Assembly: GCF_036898095.1 (NCBI RefSeq)
Contig: NC_090744.1
Coordinates: forward strand, 94,801,228-94,865,227
Reading direction: 5' to 3'
Length of the DNA: 64,000 nt
Source: Palaemon carinicauda
Taxonomy: Eukaryota > Arthropoda > Malacostraca > Decapoda > Palaemonidae
In this document: positions 1 through 9,035 of the stretch, piece by piece
Position numbering within the stretch: the first letter of the stretch is position 1
Layout of the letters: each line of letters starts with the position of its first letter
Translations under genes and position numbers: made by a program
Notes under the pieces: generated by a model
Databases searched by the model: none
The model's input: only the letters and a program-made list of their open reading frames with translations
Told to the model about the DNA's origin: nothing

Positions 1-231
1 AGAACTCCTCCTGATTCTCTCCTTCTCTAACCTACGTGCATTTTTGAGGAATTCGTTAAAATCGAATTCCGAAAGCCCAGCGCATTCCCCACATCGATCT
101 TCCAATTGACAGGATTTACCCCTACAATTGGAACAAACGGTGTGAGGATCTATAGAGGCCTTTGGAAGACGCCTAGCACAAGTCCTAACGCTACACTGCC
201 TGTACTTAGGGACTTGAGACTGGTCAGACAT
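1..231 (-). CDS. DIRS Gag, N-terminal 77 residues (copy J), partial
   Basis: Open from an ATG at 231-229 to the window edge. The product starts MSDQSQVPKYRQC and carries a cysteine cluster C-x2-C-x4-C-x5-C-x2-C after DPHTVC, followed by AGLSEFDF. This is the same arrangement as the Gag of copy A, whose ATG is at the same place (MSDISQAP), so the two copies support each other's start codon. No stop or frameshift is seen in the visible part. The cluster suggests metal binding and a structural or nucleic-acid-binding role for Gag; that is inference from spacing, not from a named domain. No promoter element was identified. Confidence 0.75.
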   Translation of the reverse strand, partial: MSDQSQVPKYRQCSVRTCARRLPKASIDPHTVCSNCRGKSCQLEDRCGECAGLSEFDFNEFLKNARRLEKERIRRSS

Positions 232-615
232 CTTGAATTTTAGAAGTAGTCAAGGGGGAATTCCAAAATCTAGCAAAGTTCGTTAACAATTAATCCAAAT
301 TAATTCCAAAAGCTTGCTAAGCTAATGATAAAGCTTCCTGAATAGCGAAGGCTAAACTCTAGAGTGAATACATCACCAAATCGTGAACAACAACTCCAGA
401 ATCAATAGCGTATCCAAGTAGGTCTTGCCGGCGGCACGACAGAGGAAAAATTGAGTTCTTGTTGACAAGAAGTACTTGAGTACCTACTCACAGATGGCGC
501 TGTTGTGTACACCCCCACCTGGATAGCGATCGCTGGCGTATCCCGACCGTAGATTTCTGTCGGGCAACGGAGTTGACAGCTACATGATCATCGGGTAAGA
601 TTAATATTGAAAATT
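1..615 (-). mobile_element. DIRS copy J (A family), 5' end, runs off the window
   Basis: The 5' end of a DIRS1-like retrotransposon on the minus strand. The stretch at about 420-613 closely matches the left inverted terminal repeat of copy A (5953-6119 read in reverse), including the GTTGACAGCTACATGAT block and the terminal TTAATATTGAAAA. Gag begins inside it at 231 and runs off the start of the window. The outer boundary near 613-615 is placed by comparison with copy A. Family assignment is firm; whether the full copy is intact cannot be seen. Confidence 0.85.
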
Positions 616-1037
616 AGGTTATATTGGATTGGATTCCCTGTCCTAGCCTTTTACAGGAAAGGAGACCAGACAGCACCTCCCTAAAATTAAGTTTTTCGTT
701 CGTCAAAACCACTTTTTTTTCTGTATTGATTGTTATGCGTTTATCAAAATTTCCCCAAATTTTATAATATAGATATAGTTAATCTCATGAAATGTATATA
801 CACTTGGTACAATAGCTTAAAAATTATTTTACCACTGGGAAAAATAAAAGTAGCCATTTTTATATAAGATGATATTTATTTTTGATAAAAATTTCATACC
901 TTATTGTTACTTTTCATCTCCTTTGCCATACTCAGTAGTGATGTAAACCATAAGATGCACAGTATTCTTGAAGGCAGTAAACATTTTTTTTTCTCAAGAC
1001 TGCCACCCAATAGCACCAAATGTATTTCTCAATCAAC

Positions 1038-1094
<57 letters not shown>

Positions 1095-1514
1095 TGGGAT
1101 GAACATTACTCTGTTTTGCTGGAGATACCATAAAATCATAGAAATGACATCCCAACACAAAATATAGAAAGTAACAAGTTACTTCTCATTCCTTTTTGTA
1201 GTTCAGTTTAGCCAGACAAATTCATAATGTAGAGACCCATGAGTGAAATGTATTCACAGTGCTATATAATTAGTTGATGGGTCAGCAATGGTTGAGGAAA
1301 ATAGTATTATAAAACTAATTGGGACACATCATTTTGTAAAAATTTAATTGCCAGGAATCCCCTCTCTCTTCTCCAGCATTATACAGTATATTGTAATTAT
1401 GCAATGTCTTCCCAGAAAAAACTATTTCACACATGACCATTCACTTTACTGTACAAAAAGGAAAAGTCATATATTTGTAGAGAATGAGAAATGATTACAT
1501 GGGCACTACCGCTC
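616..1514. other. AT-rich interval without a recognisable gene
   Basis: Lies between the end of DIRS copy J and the visible start of copy I. It is AT-rich and contains a 55-base T run. The short frame running through the T run has no recognisable protein. No RNA gene, splice pair or transposase remnant was seen. Confidence 0.6.
1039..1093. repeat. Poly(T) homopolymer, 55 bases
   Basis: An uninterrupted run of T from 1039 to 1093. It could be the poly(A) tail of a minus-strand retro-insertion or a slippage-grown homopolymer. No retrotransposed body was recognised beside it. Its exact length may also be affected by assembly. Confidence 0.95.
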
Positions 1515-1544
1515 GCCCCTCACTGAGGTTTTCAAACTGAAAGG

Positions 1545-2275
1545 GCATGATCTCTCCTCTTCATGGGAACTCAGTTCTCATTTGGAGTTTCAAGCAGACT
1601 TGTTCTCCATAAAATTCAACCCCCTTCTTGGGATGTGACAAAGGTCCTTAGGTCTTTGAAGAAAGCCCCTATGAACCTATGCATAAAGCCTCGGACAGGG
1701 ACCTTACCCTAAAGACCGTCTTTCTCCTTGCCGTAGCTTCAGCCAAGAGAATAAATGAAGTAAATGATCTATCTTACCTTATGTCACATTCCAGGGGTTG
1801 GAAAGAATTGTCCCTATCATTTGTTCCCAAATTTGTGACACCAAGACCCAACATCCAGTAGAAAACAATCTAAAAGAGGTAATTGATGACCTGGATGATA
1901 TATTACTCTGTCCTGTCAGAGCAATTTGTAAATATTTAAAGAGAACAGCACTCCTTATGCCTAAAATTCTCAATTTATTTGTGAGCACAAGTCCCTTCAA
2001 AAAGAAAGTATCCAAAAAACATAGTTTCCTTTTGGTTAAGAGAAGCAGTCATGAGAGCTTATAAATCCTCAGGGTAAGTGTCGCCAGTACACCCCTCTAA
2101 AGCACATGATATCAATGAACTTACGGCAACCCGAGCATTCCACTAAAACCACTTAGTAGCACATGTCCTCGAAGCTAACGTATGGAGGCAACATAACACT
2201 TATGGATATTGTACTTGTAGGTCCTTTTACACTTTCTCTTTAGGCCCTATAGTTACTGCTCAGCAAATAATCTAA
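1545..2275 (+). pseudogene. DIRS tyrosine recombinase relic (copy I)
   Basis: Translation in shifting frames gives segments that align with the recombinase of copy C: SSSWELSS, ASDRDLTLKTVFLLAVASAK, SRGWKELSLSFVPKF, DDLDDILLCPVRAI and, at the end, SLGPIVTAQQII before a stop. The first catalytic Arg lies in the AKRINEV segment. The region that should hold the His-x-x-Arg pair reads HDINE and is followed by stops and frameshifts, so the enzyme is dead. It would have cut and joined DNA to integrate a circular DIRS cDNA. Confidence in family is high; exact edges are approximate. Confidence 0.75.
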
Positions 2276-2668
2276 TCATATGCTCTTACTGGACATTTAA
2301 CTATTTTTATCAAAGTCATCAGTTATTCTCTGCATTGTAAGGGTATATAATGTGGATGAAGGTGGATGGTGTTCACAGATGGACCTGAAGCCTTTACTTG
2401 GAATTCACCATAAGGCAAGTAAGAATGCCATGTTTTTTTTAGTTGTTGATTATATATTGAATATATTCTTTATGTAACTCGATGTTCACATAGCTTCACC
2501 CCTGGCACAAGACTTAGACTTTCGATTTGGACCTTACGGCCCTACCTCGTTACGACCCAGCTATGTAGTTCCAATTTAATCCACTTCTGACCTTTGGTCT
2601 GTCAGGGAGGAAGGGAATATCTCTTAACGGAGCATTCCCCCCCTCCACCTAACAAAGAAGCCCATATA

Positions 2669-2760
2669 AATGACTCGGAAGTTTGTATCTGCGTAGGAAT
2701 AAACTACAAATTTTTAAAACTATTTGTATTTTTCCTAGTTATATAAATCTGAGTCATTAA
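2669..2760 (+). repeat. DIRS internal complementary region (copy I)
   Basis: Starts AATGACTCGG and ends ATCTGAGTCATT, so the whole block is an imperfect palindrome. Its right half is complementary to the element's right end at about 2934-2985. At its centre are two inverted arms, TAGGAATAAACTACAAAT (2694-2711) and ATTTGTATTTTTCCTA (2722-2737). In DIRS elements the ICR templates completion of the ends through a circular intermediate. Confidence 0.7.
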
Positions 2761-2985
2761 ATCATAGGTCCCGCCTCATCCTCACAATGCTTTGACCAAA
2801 AGAGAGTGAAGTGTGTTATGCGACAGCACCCCGCGCCTCCATGCACTAGAGTTGCCTAGCAACTGTATTATGATGCAATTAAGCCCTTTTTATTGTCTGG
2901 TCATAGAAGATGAGACTAGGAGTGACCCATTGAAATGACTCGGGGTGTCTATAGCTAGGAAAACTACAAATCATTATAAAAATTT

Positions 2986-4033
2986 GTAGTGTTTAAAGTA
3001 AGAAGGTACTGTTTGAATACTGTAAAATGTGTTTAAAGAGAGAAGTTGTTTGAATTCTGTAAAATAAGACTATCATCTAGGCAAATGGTAAATATTTCTT
3101 ATGTTTGTATAGAACCTCTGTGCTTCCATACATAGCAAATATATGGACAATTGAAATGAAAATTTAAAAGTCTGAAATTGTATGGACTTATGGAAAGTAG
3201 GGGGTTGAGGTGTTGTGCAGAATGAGAAAGAGTGATAGGAATGATCAGATGCCGAAGTCAGAAATATGGAAAAGGATAGGATGTGGACCTTTGGTAAAGC
3301 TAAAATTGTGAAGAATGGGAAAGTGAGATTTTGAATTAATTTACTGGTAGCTGAAAGTACACAAGAGCAAAAGTGAATAGAAATAACTTTATGGATCCTT
3401 TCACCTAATAAATGGAAAGTCTTGACATAAAAATGTGAATGTTGGTGATAACGTATGAATAAAAGTTAATATTGCCTAAATAAAATGAAGTACAATAGAG
3501 GGCTGTGACACCCGCAGTACCAGCTGAACTCAGTTGAGTCCCTTGTTAGGCTGGGAGGAACGTAGAGAGTAGAGGTCCCCTTTTTGTTTTTGTTTCTTTG
3601 TTGATGTCGGCTACCCCCCAAAATTGGCGGAAGTGCCTTGGTATATGTATGTACAATAGAGGGTAAAAAAAAAAATAGTTGAATTAAGAGTCTTAGGCCA
3701 TCATAGGTACAATGATGCAACCCAATAGTCAATTCAGCTGTCATAAAATTACTAGATGTTGCACTCATGATAGCACAATAGCTAAACAAAGAGGCACCAA
3801 TACTCCCAGCAACTATGCAGACTATATATAAAAATAGCTATTTTTTTCCCCAAATATACCTTTTTGAAGATACTCTTTTATAAATGAAATTTAAAAAATG
3901 GATTTTATTATTTTGATTAAATGCAATTTAAAAATTTTTTTATCCTTACCCATTTGTAACATATAATCAAGCCTGGTAAAATTAGGTAATGATAACTATA
4001 TTGTAAGTAGATTAATTGAAAAGCTTTTTCCAG
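2986..4033. other. Upstream intron of TBP, no gene seen
   Basis: AT-rich sequence between DIRS copy I and the TBP exon. The last bases before the exon form a proper acceptor, AAGCTTTTTCCAG. The stretch at about 3466-3665 has the look of an interspersed repeat. No upstream TBP exon was found between 1 and 4033. Confidence 0.5.
3466..3665. repeat. Possible interspersed repeat
   Basis: A more GC-rich block in AT-rich intron DNA, containing GGCTACCCCCCAAAATTGG and the text GTACAATAGAGGG at both ends (about 3489 and 3650). The repeated flank of about 14 bases hints at a short mobile unit. I could not assign it to a family from one copy. Confidence 0.3.
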
Positions 4034-4128
4034 CTACGAACCTGAACTATTTCCTGGTCTGATCTACCGAATGGTGAAACCCCGTATCGTATTACTGATA
4101 TTCGTCTCCGGGAAAGTAGTACTAACAG
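4034..4128 (+). CDS. TBP: TATA-box-binding protein, penultimate coding exon
   Basis: TBP is the DNA-binding core of TFIID and is also used by SL1 and TFIIIB. It bends the TATA box to start assembly of all three nuclear polymerases. This 95-base exon encodes 31 residues beginning [17 protein letters not shown] and ending VSGKVVLTG. This is the second-repeat stirrup region of the saddle domain, including the invariant FPGLIYR stretch that holds an intercalating Phe. The acceptor is TTTTTCCAG before 4034 and the donor is ACAG|GTATGT after 4128. The exon ends in phase 1, which joins exactly to the next exon. Earlier exons are outside the window. Near identity with animal TBP makes a pseudogene unlikely. 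Confidence 0.95.
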
Positions 4129-4213
4129 GTATGTATGTATGTATATATTTATTTATTCATTTATTTTTTTTTTTTTATTTATTTATTTATTTTTTTATTT
4201 TCTTTTTTTTTTT
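4129..4213 (+). repeat. GTAT / TTTA / T-rich low-complexity tract in TBP intron
   Basis: Immediately after the donor site the intron reads GTATGTATGTATGTATATAT, then repeated TTTA units and long T runs to about 4213. The donor itself merges into the tetranucleotide repeat, so repeat growth could shift or duplicate GT donors. Confidence 0.85.
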
Positions 4214-4464
4214 GCACCTATGGTTTTGTGTAGTATACTGTTATTCTCAGTTCAGTGTCAACTACAAGGAAATCAATAGTTCAGAATTTTATGTACAGTA
4301 ATGGGTAATCATTGGAGGCTATAACTTAATACTTGCTAGTACTGTTCACAAGTTTAATTTCCTTTTCCATGAGAAAAGTTAAGATGCAGGACTTGTTTTA
4401 TAAACTGATTGTAATTTTTTTTTTCTTTTCTATTGAAAGAACACAAGGTGTACTGTACTTTTAA

Positions 4465-4765
4465 CCCTTTTACCCCTAAAGGACGTACTGGTACGTTTCA
4501 CAAAAGCCATCTCTTTACCCCCATGGACGTACCGGTACGTCCTTGCAAAAATATGCTATAAATTTTTTTTTTTTCATATTTTTGATATTTTTTTGAGAAA
4601 ATTCAGGCATTTTCAAAGAGAATAAGACCAACCTGACCTCTCTATGACAAAAATTAAGGCTTTTAGAGCAATTTAAAAAAAAATTACTGCAAAATGTGCT
4701 GGGAAAAAAATAACCCCCTGGGGGTTAAGGGTTGGAAATTTCCAAATAGCCTGGGGGTAAAAGGG
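4465..4765. mobile_element. piggyBac-like MITE in TBP intron
   Basis: A 301-base non-coding element flanked on both sides by TTAA (4461-4464 and 4766-4769). Its ends are mirror images: CCCTTTTACCCC at the left and GGGGTAAAAGGG at the right. A TTAA target duplication with CCC/GGG ends is the signature of the piggyBac superfamily. Inside are two copies of a GGACGTAC-GGTACGT block; the second is a perfect 18-base palindrome at 4525-4542. No transposase is encoded, so it would need one supplied in trans. Confidence 0.8.
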
Positions 4766-5426
4766 TTAAAGTATTAACAGTAAAAGTACTTTTAGATTGA
4801 GGAAAGGAAAATAAATTTAGACACATAGTACAGTTCTGTATGGTATACTACTGTACTTTTAAAGCTTGAAGGTATTATTTCTTGAAATTTGAAGCCAACA
4901 ATATTCTGGAATATTATGGTTTAGCCCATGAGATAGATTCCAGTGATGTCATCAGTTAAAACAAAATTAAATTAATCATAGATACTCGGATGTTAAATAG
5001 CATTAGGGTGACATATGGAGTGTGTATGTGGGATCATGTAACACCATATCCTTGTTTAAAGATACTTATGATATTGCTTTGAGGTGTAAAAACTATGTAT
5101 GAATATTTTAAATATTTATGAAGAGTAATATTTTTTGGCTAACTTTACCACATCATAATATTGTATGGTATAATTGGTTATATTTTGTATTATATTAATA
5201 AAAGTATTAAGCTTTTAAATGAGACTAAGGTCAACACTTTGCCATGAAAAATAAATTTAGTTATAAAAAATCCTCTCTTCTAAGTTCTTAAACAGTAACC
5301 CAGAAGCAAGTTTGGTTCACTTCATATAAGGGTTTGAATACACTTTGTGTAAATATTATTTAAGTAATTTACAATAGGTATTATTTTTCAAGTATTGTGA
5401 TGAAATCTCTTCATTTCTTATTCCAG

Positions 5427-5503
5427 GTGCAAAAGTGAGAGACCAGATTTACGAGGCCTTTGACAATATCTATCCAATATTAAAAAGCTTTAAGAAGCAG
5501 TAA
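5427..5503 (+). CDS. TBP: TATA-box-binding protein, last coding exon
   Basis: The exon follows the acceptor TTATTCCAG and completes the codon split by the upstream exon (G|GT, Gly). It encodes [24 protein letters not shown] and the stop TAA at 5501-5503. This is the C-terminal helix of the TBP saddle; the ending LKSFKKQ is typical of arthropod TBP. The intron between the two exons is 1,298 bases (4129-5426) and carries the piggyBac-like MITE. A Tigger transposon begins only 275 bases past the stop, in the 3' UTR or just beyond. No clear AATAAA signal was seen between the stop and the transposon. Confidence 0.95.
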
Positions 5504-5952
5504 TGGTAGAAAAAATTCCACCAGAGTACTACAGAAAAGGGATACTTGAATCCATTTTCTTCTTTACAATTTTGGTTTCCAGTGATAATACATGTTGGCT
5601 CTCTTCTCAGTACCAGTCAGTTATGGCTTACTACTGTATAAGTTCTGAAATGCCTTTATGTTTTACAATATAAACACCTAAGCATCTGTTCATTATTAGG
5701 TATCTCCATTGACTTGGTAGGAAAGTATTTTGAATATGATTTTGATGCTGATAAAGAAAATATAAGCTCTACTTGGTACAGTAATACCTTGAGGTACGAG
5801 TTTAATCCGTTCTGGGACCGAGCTTGTATTTCAATTTTCTCGTATCTCAGATGAATTTTTCCAATATAAAATAACTAAAAATAAATTGATACGTTCCAAC
5901 CGTCTGAAAAAACCCTAATAACAGTATATTACAGAGGAAAAACTTGTTTTTT

Positions 5953-6119
5953 CAATATTAAACTTACCCGATAATCATGTAGCTGTCAACTCCGTTGCCC
6001 GACAGAAATCTAAGGAGGGATACGCCAGCTATCACAATACTAGAAGGGGGTGTACTAACAGCGCCACCTGTGGCCAGGTACTCAAGTACTTCTTGTTGAC
6101 ACCTCCTCAATTATTCCTC
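5953..6119 (+). repeat. DIRS copy A left inverted terminal repeat
   Basis: About 160 bases, starting TTCAATATTAAACTTACCCG and ending TTATTCCTC. They are complementary to the right repeat at 12525-12683 with very few differences, which points to a young insertion. The outermost bases also pair with the ICR at 12391-12425. The promoter of the element is expected here, but no TATA box could be picked out with confidence. Confidence 0.92.
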
Positions 6120-6329
6120 TGTCGTGCCTCCGGCTAGACGTTCTGGGATACGCTTATGGTCTTCGAGTTTATTCTCGCTTATTTGGTGATGTATTCTCTT
6201 TGATTTACGGCTGTCGCATTACTGGAAACCTTCTGATATTAGCTAGATAGCTTTTATTTAATTCAGTTTAACGGTTAACGAATTTTTGCTTGTTTTTTGG
6301 ATCTCCCTTTGACTTCTCTTGAAAACAAA

Positions 6330-9035
6330 ATGTCTGACATTTCGCAAGCCCCCTCCCATAGACGTTGTAGGTCTTGCAATAGACGTATTCCGAAGGTCTC
6401 GGTAGATCCTCACACCGCTTGTTCTGACTGTAGGGACAGACCCTGTCAGTTAGAAAATCGATGTGAGGAATGCGCCGGTCTTTCGGAATTGGATTTTGTC
6501 CGACTTTTAAAGTATTCTTCTAAGTTAGAGAGAATTAGAGCTAGGAGGAGTTCTTCTCACTCTTCTTTATTTTCCTCATCTCATGATCCTCTTCCTGATC
6601 CTACCCCTGTAGTGGCTACCCCCGATCCTACTGTGTGCCCTCCGCCTGATATGTCAGTGGTTTTACGTGCTATTCAGGCTTTAGGCGATAAGGTAGAGTC
6701 AGTGGTAAGTGACCATAAGTCTCTGATGGCCGAAGTGAAAGAGTTGAAGGCCAAGAGTGCAGTGGGTGAAGTTAGTGCCAGTGCTGTGACGAGTGCTAGT
6801 GTCGGTGCAGTGCCTTGTGCTAGTGTTAGTGCCAGTGTGGTGCGTGGGGATTTTTCTGTGCGAGCCAGTCGTTCTCCCAGTCCGGGACCTCTTGCAAGCT
6901 CCCAAGCCCAGGGGAGAAGCAATGTCGAAGGGCATAAGGGTTCGGCAGGCCTTGTTAGGCGCACAGAATCATCCTCAGTGGTTGCGGGCGTGTCTTCCAC
7001 AGACCGTCACTCCCACTTGCAGACGATTGAGCCCGTCTTCCGCTCGTCCGCTGATCTTCTCTCGGGGAAGAAACGTTGGTCTCAGGTCTCTAGACCGCTT
7101 AAACGCAGAGTCCAACCCTCGAGTGCTCAGCCAGGTTGCAGTCGTTGGCTCAGCTCTGACTCGCCTCAGTCTTCTAGCGATTGTACTCCGCCCAAGAGGA
7201 GTAAGGTACAACAGAGCTGCACCGGTGGTGCAACCACTGTTATGGCTTTACCTCAGTCTGCTACTGTCTCTGCTGATCCCAAGTGGTCTATGCTTCAGTC
7301 CATGCAAGCTCAGCTTTCGGACCTGATGCGTGAGTGTTGTGCTGAGAGTGCTGCACCTCCTGCACCTGTGGTGCACCAATCTCCTGCACCCGTTCAGCCT
7401 GTGCTGCACCCGCCTGCACCGGTGGTGCACCAACCTCCTGCACCCGTTCAGCCTGTGCTGCACCCGCCTGCACCGGTGGTGCACCAACCTCCTGCACCCG
7501 TTCAGCCTTTGCTGCACCCGCCTGCACCGGTGGTGCACCAACCTCCTGCACCTGTTCAGCCTGTGCTGCACCCGCCTGCACTCGCTGCACCCAGTCGCAG
7601 CTCCATCTGCCAGGCGTACGATGTTGAACCAGTTTCTGTGTTCACTGTTCCCGGTGTTGTTCAGCATCAGCCTTCTTTAAGGCAACCTTCAGTTTGGGAT
7701 CAGGAGGATTACTCCACTCTTCCTCCTCCTCCCCTGGCTGCTCCACCGGCGGTGCAACTCTCGGTGGAGGTACAACAACCTCTTCCACCTGTGAGTCAGT
7801 CTGCTCAGCTGCTGCACCGAGCTCTACCCGTGCACCCTGATCCTGCACCTCAGACATCTCTGCTTGCGGGAACTTTACCTTGTTCTGCACAGCCTCGATC
7901 TCTTCACGCTCCACTCTTACCACAGGAACAGGAACTTGCTGCACCTCCTCCTTCCACCTCTGTTGTTGTTCCTGCTCGTTCTGACTCTGCGGTTCAGCAT
8001 TCGTATCCGATCCCGTCGCCTCATTCTGGGGTTGAGATTTCGGATGATGAGGAAGCACACCTTGATCCCTCTTCGGACGTGGACGAATCCAAACCCTCTC
8101 CACAGTCTCTTGATTTTCGCAAGGTCTTGGCTCTTCTCAGGGAGGTTTATCCAGACCATTTTGTCTCAGCTATACCCCGCTCTCCACCATCTGAGTTTTC
8201 GCTGGGAGTGCAACAAGCTCAGTCTTCCTATACCAAGCTTGTCCTAGCTAGATCCTCCAAGAGGGCTTTTAGGATCTTAGGGGAATGGCTGCAGTCTAAG
8301 CAACTTCTTGGCAAGACTTCCTTCATGTTCCCTCCAACGAAGCTCACTTCGAAAGCGAGCGTTTGGGATGCCACAGGGGAAGCACCAGGCTTGGGAATAC
8401 CTGCCTCTGCCCAGGCTGACTTCTCAAGTCTGGTAGACTCGCCTCGAAGATCTGCTATGAGACGCTCAAAAGTGTGTTGGACCTTCTCGGACTTGGATCA
8501 CTTGCTTAAAGGAGTGTTTAGAGCTTTTGAAATGTTTAATTTTCTCGACTGGTGCCTGGGGGCCCTCAGCAAGAAAACCTCCCATACGGACAAAGATTCT
8601 GCCATGCTGTTAATGTCATGTATGGATAAGGCCATCAGAGATGGATCGGGCGAGCTAGCGTCCTTGTTTGTCTCAGGGGTTTTGAAGAAAAGAGAACAGC
8701 TGTGTTCTTTCCTTTCCGCCAGCATTACCCCTTGCCAACGTTCACAACTTCTGTTTGCTCCTCTTTCGAAGTTCATTTTTCCCGAAGAGCTCATTAAAGA
8801 TTTGTCGGCTGCTTTGATACAGAAGGACACGCACGATCTTGTAGCTTCTTCGGCTCGTAAGTCTAAGGCTTCCACCTCAGCCCCTAAGACTTACCGCTCC
8901 CCAGTGGCTGATACCCCTGCGACTAGATTCATACCGCCCTTTCGTGGTAGAGCCCCCAGCCGAGGAAGCTCCCGTCCAGACTCTTACAGAGGCAAGTCCA
9001 GGAAAGGATCCAAGCCATCCAAAGGAAAACACTGA
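6330..9035 (+). CDS. DIRS Gag-like protein (copy A), 901 residues
   Basis: Probable structural protein that packages the element's RNA. The start is the ATG at 6330 (MSDISQAP), since copy J has the same start; the frame itself opens slightly upstream. Residues 13-48 hold cysteines 13, 16, 31, 34, 39, 45 and 48, the last five spaced C-x2-C-x4-C-x5-C-x2-C. Residues about 110-330 are Ser/Ala-rich. Around residue 350-420 there are four copies of an 18-residue unit based on PAPVVHQP and PAPVQPVLHP. The more conserved C-terminal domain includes EAPGLGIPASAQADFSSLVD. The tail is basic (RGRAPSRGSSRPDSYRGK). The last 92 bases overlap the next frame. No viral CCHC knuckle is present. The long length relative to copy C's Gag comes from the repeat section. 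Confidence 0.88.
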   Translation: MSDISQAPSHRRCRSCNRRIPKVSVDPHTACSDCRDRPCQLENRCEECAGLSELDFVRLLKYSSKLERIRARRSSSHSSLFSSSHDPLPDPTPVVATPDPTVCPPPDMSVVLRAIQALGDKVESVVSDHKSLMAEVKELKAKSAVGEVSASAVTSASVGAVPCASVSASVVRGDFSVRASRSPSPGPLASSQAQGRSNVEGHKGSAGLVRRTESSSVVAGVSSTDRHSHLQTIEPVFRSSADLLSGKKRWSQVSRPLKRRVQPSSAQPGCSRWLSSDSPQSSSDCTPPKRSKVQQSCTGGATTVMALPQSATVSADPKWSMLQSMQAQLSDLMRECCAESAAPPAPVVHQSPAPVQPVLHPPAPVVHQPPAPVQPVLHPPAPVVHQPPAPVQPLLHPPAPVVHQPPAPVQPVLHPPALAAPSRSSICQAYDVEPVSVFTVPGVVQHQPSLRQPSVWDQEDYSTLPPPPLAAPPAVQLSVEVQQPLPPVSQSAQLLHRALPVHPDPAPQTSLLAGTLPCSAQPRSLHAPLLPQEQELAAPPPSTSVVVPARSDSAVQHSYPIPSPHSGVEISDDEEAHLDPSSDVDESKPSPQSLDFRKVLALLREVYPDHFVSAIPRSPPSEFSLGVQQAQSSYTKLVLARSSKRAFRILGEWLQSKQLLGKTSFMFPPTKLTSKASVWDATGEAPGLGIPASAQADFSSLVDSPRRSAMRRSKVCWTFSDLDHLLKGVFRAFEMFNFLDWCLGALSKKTSHTDKDSAMLLMSCMDKAIRDGSGELASLFVSGVLKKREQLCSFLSASITPCQRSQLLFAPLSKFIFPEELIKDLSAALIQKDTHDLVASSARKSKASTSAPKTYRSPVADTPATRFIPPFRGRAPSRGSSRPDSYRGKSRKGSKPSKGKH
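7366..7590 (+). repeat. 54-base tandem repeat inside Gag (copy A)
   Basis: About four copies of a 54-base unit reading CCTGCACC(G/T)GTGGTGCACC plus a second half beginning CAACCTCCTGCACC. They encode an 18-residue proline-rich repeat. Copies differ by only a few bases, and the reading frame is kept, so copy number can vary without harming the frame. Confidence 0.9.

Larger units (their letters stand above)
1515..2985 (+). mobile_element. DIRS copy I (C family), 3' part only
   Basis: A plus-strand DIRS fragment holding a decayed tyrosine recombinase (1545-2275), an ICR (about 2669-2760) and a right terminal repeat ending near 2985. The right end repeats the ICR sequence AATGACTCGG in an expected position. 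Gag and RT are missing. The left border near 1515 is where similarity to the recombinase of copy C is first visible. Confidence 0.75.

Noticed and set aside
904..1167. Small protein with a poly-Phe stretch
   Set aside because: It translates the 55-base T run; there is no other protein-like feature.
4034..5503. TBP processed pseudogene
   Set aside because: An intron with correct donor, acceptor and phase separates the two exons and the protein has no lesion.
7366..7590. CRISPR-like array
   Set aside because: The units are contiguous and keep the Gag reading frame; there are no unique spacers and the DNA is eukaryotic.
7248..7680. Cys/His/Arg-rich open frames antisense to Gag
   Set aside because: They are mirror frames of the 54-base Gag repeat with low-complexity content and no start context.
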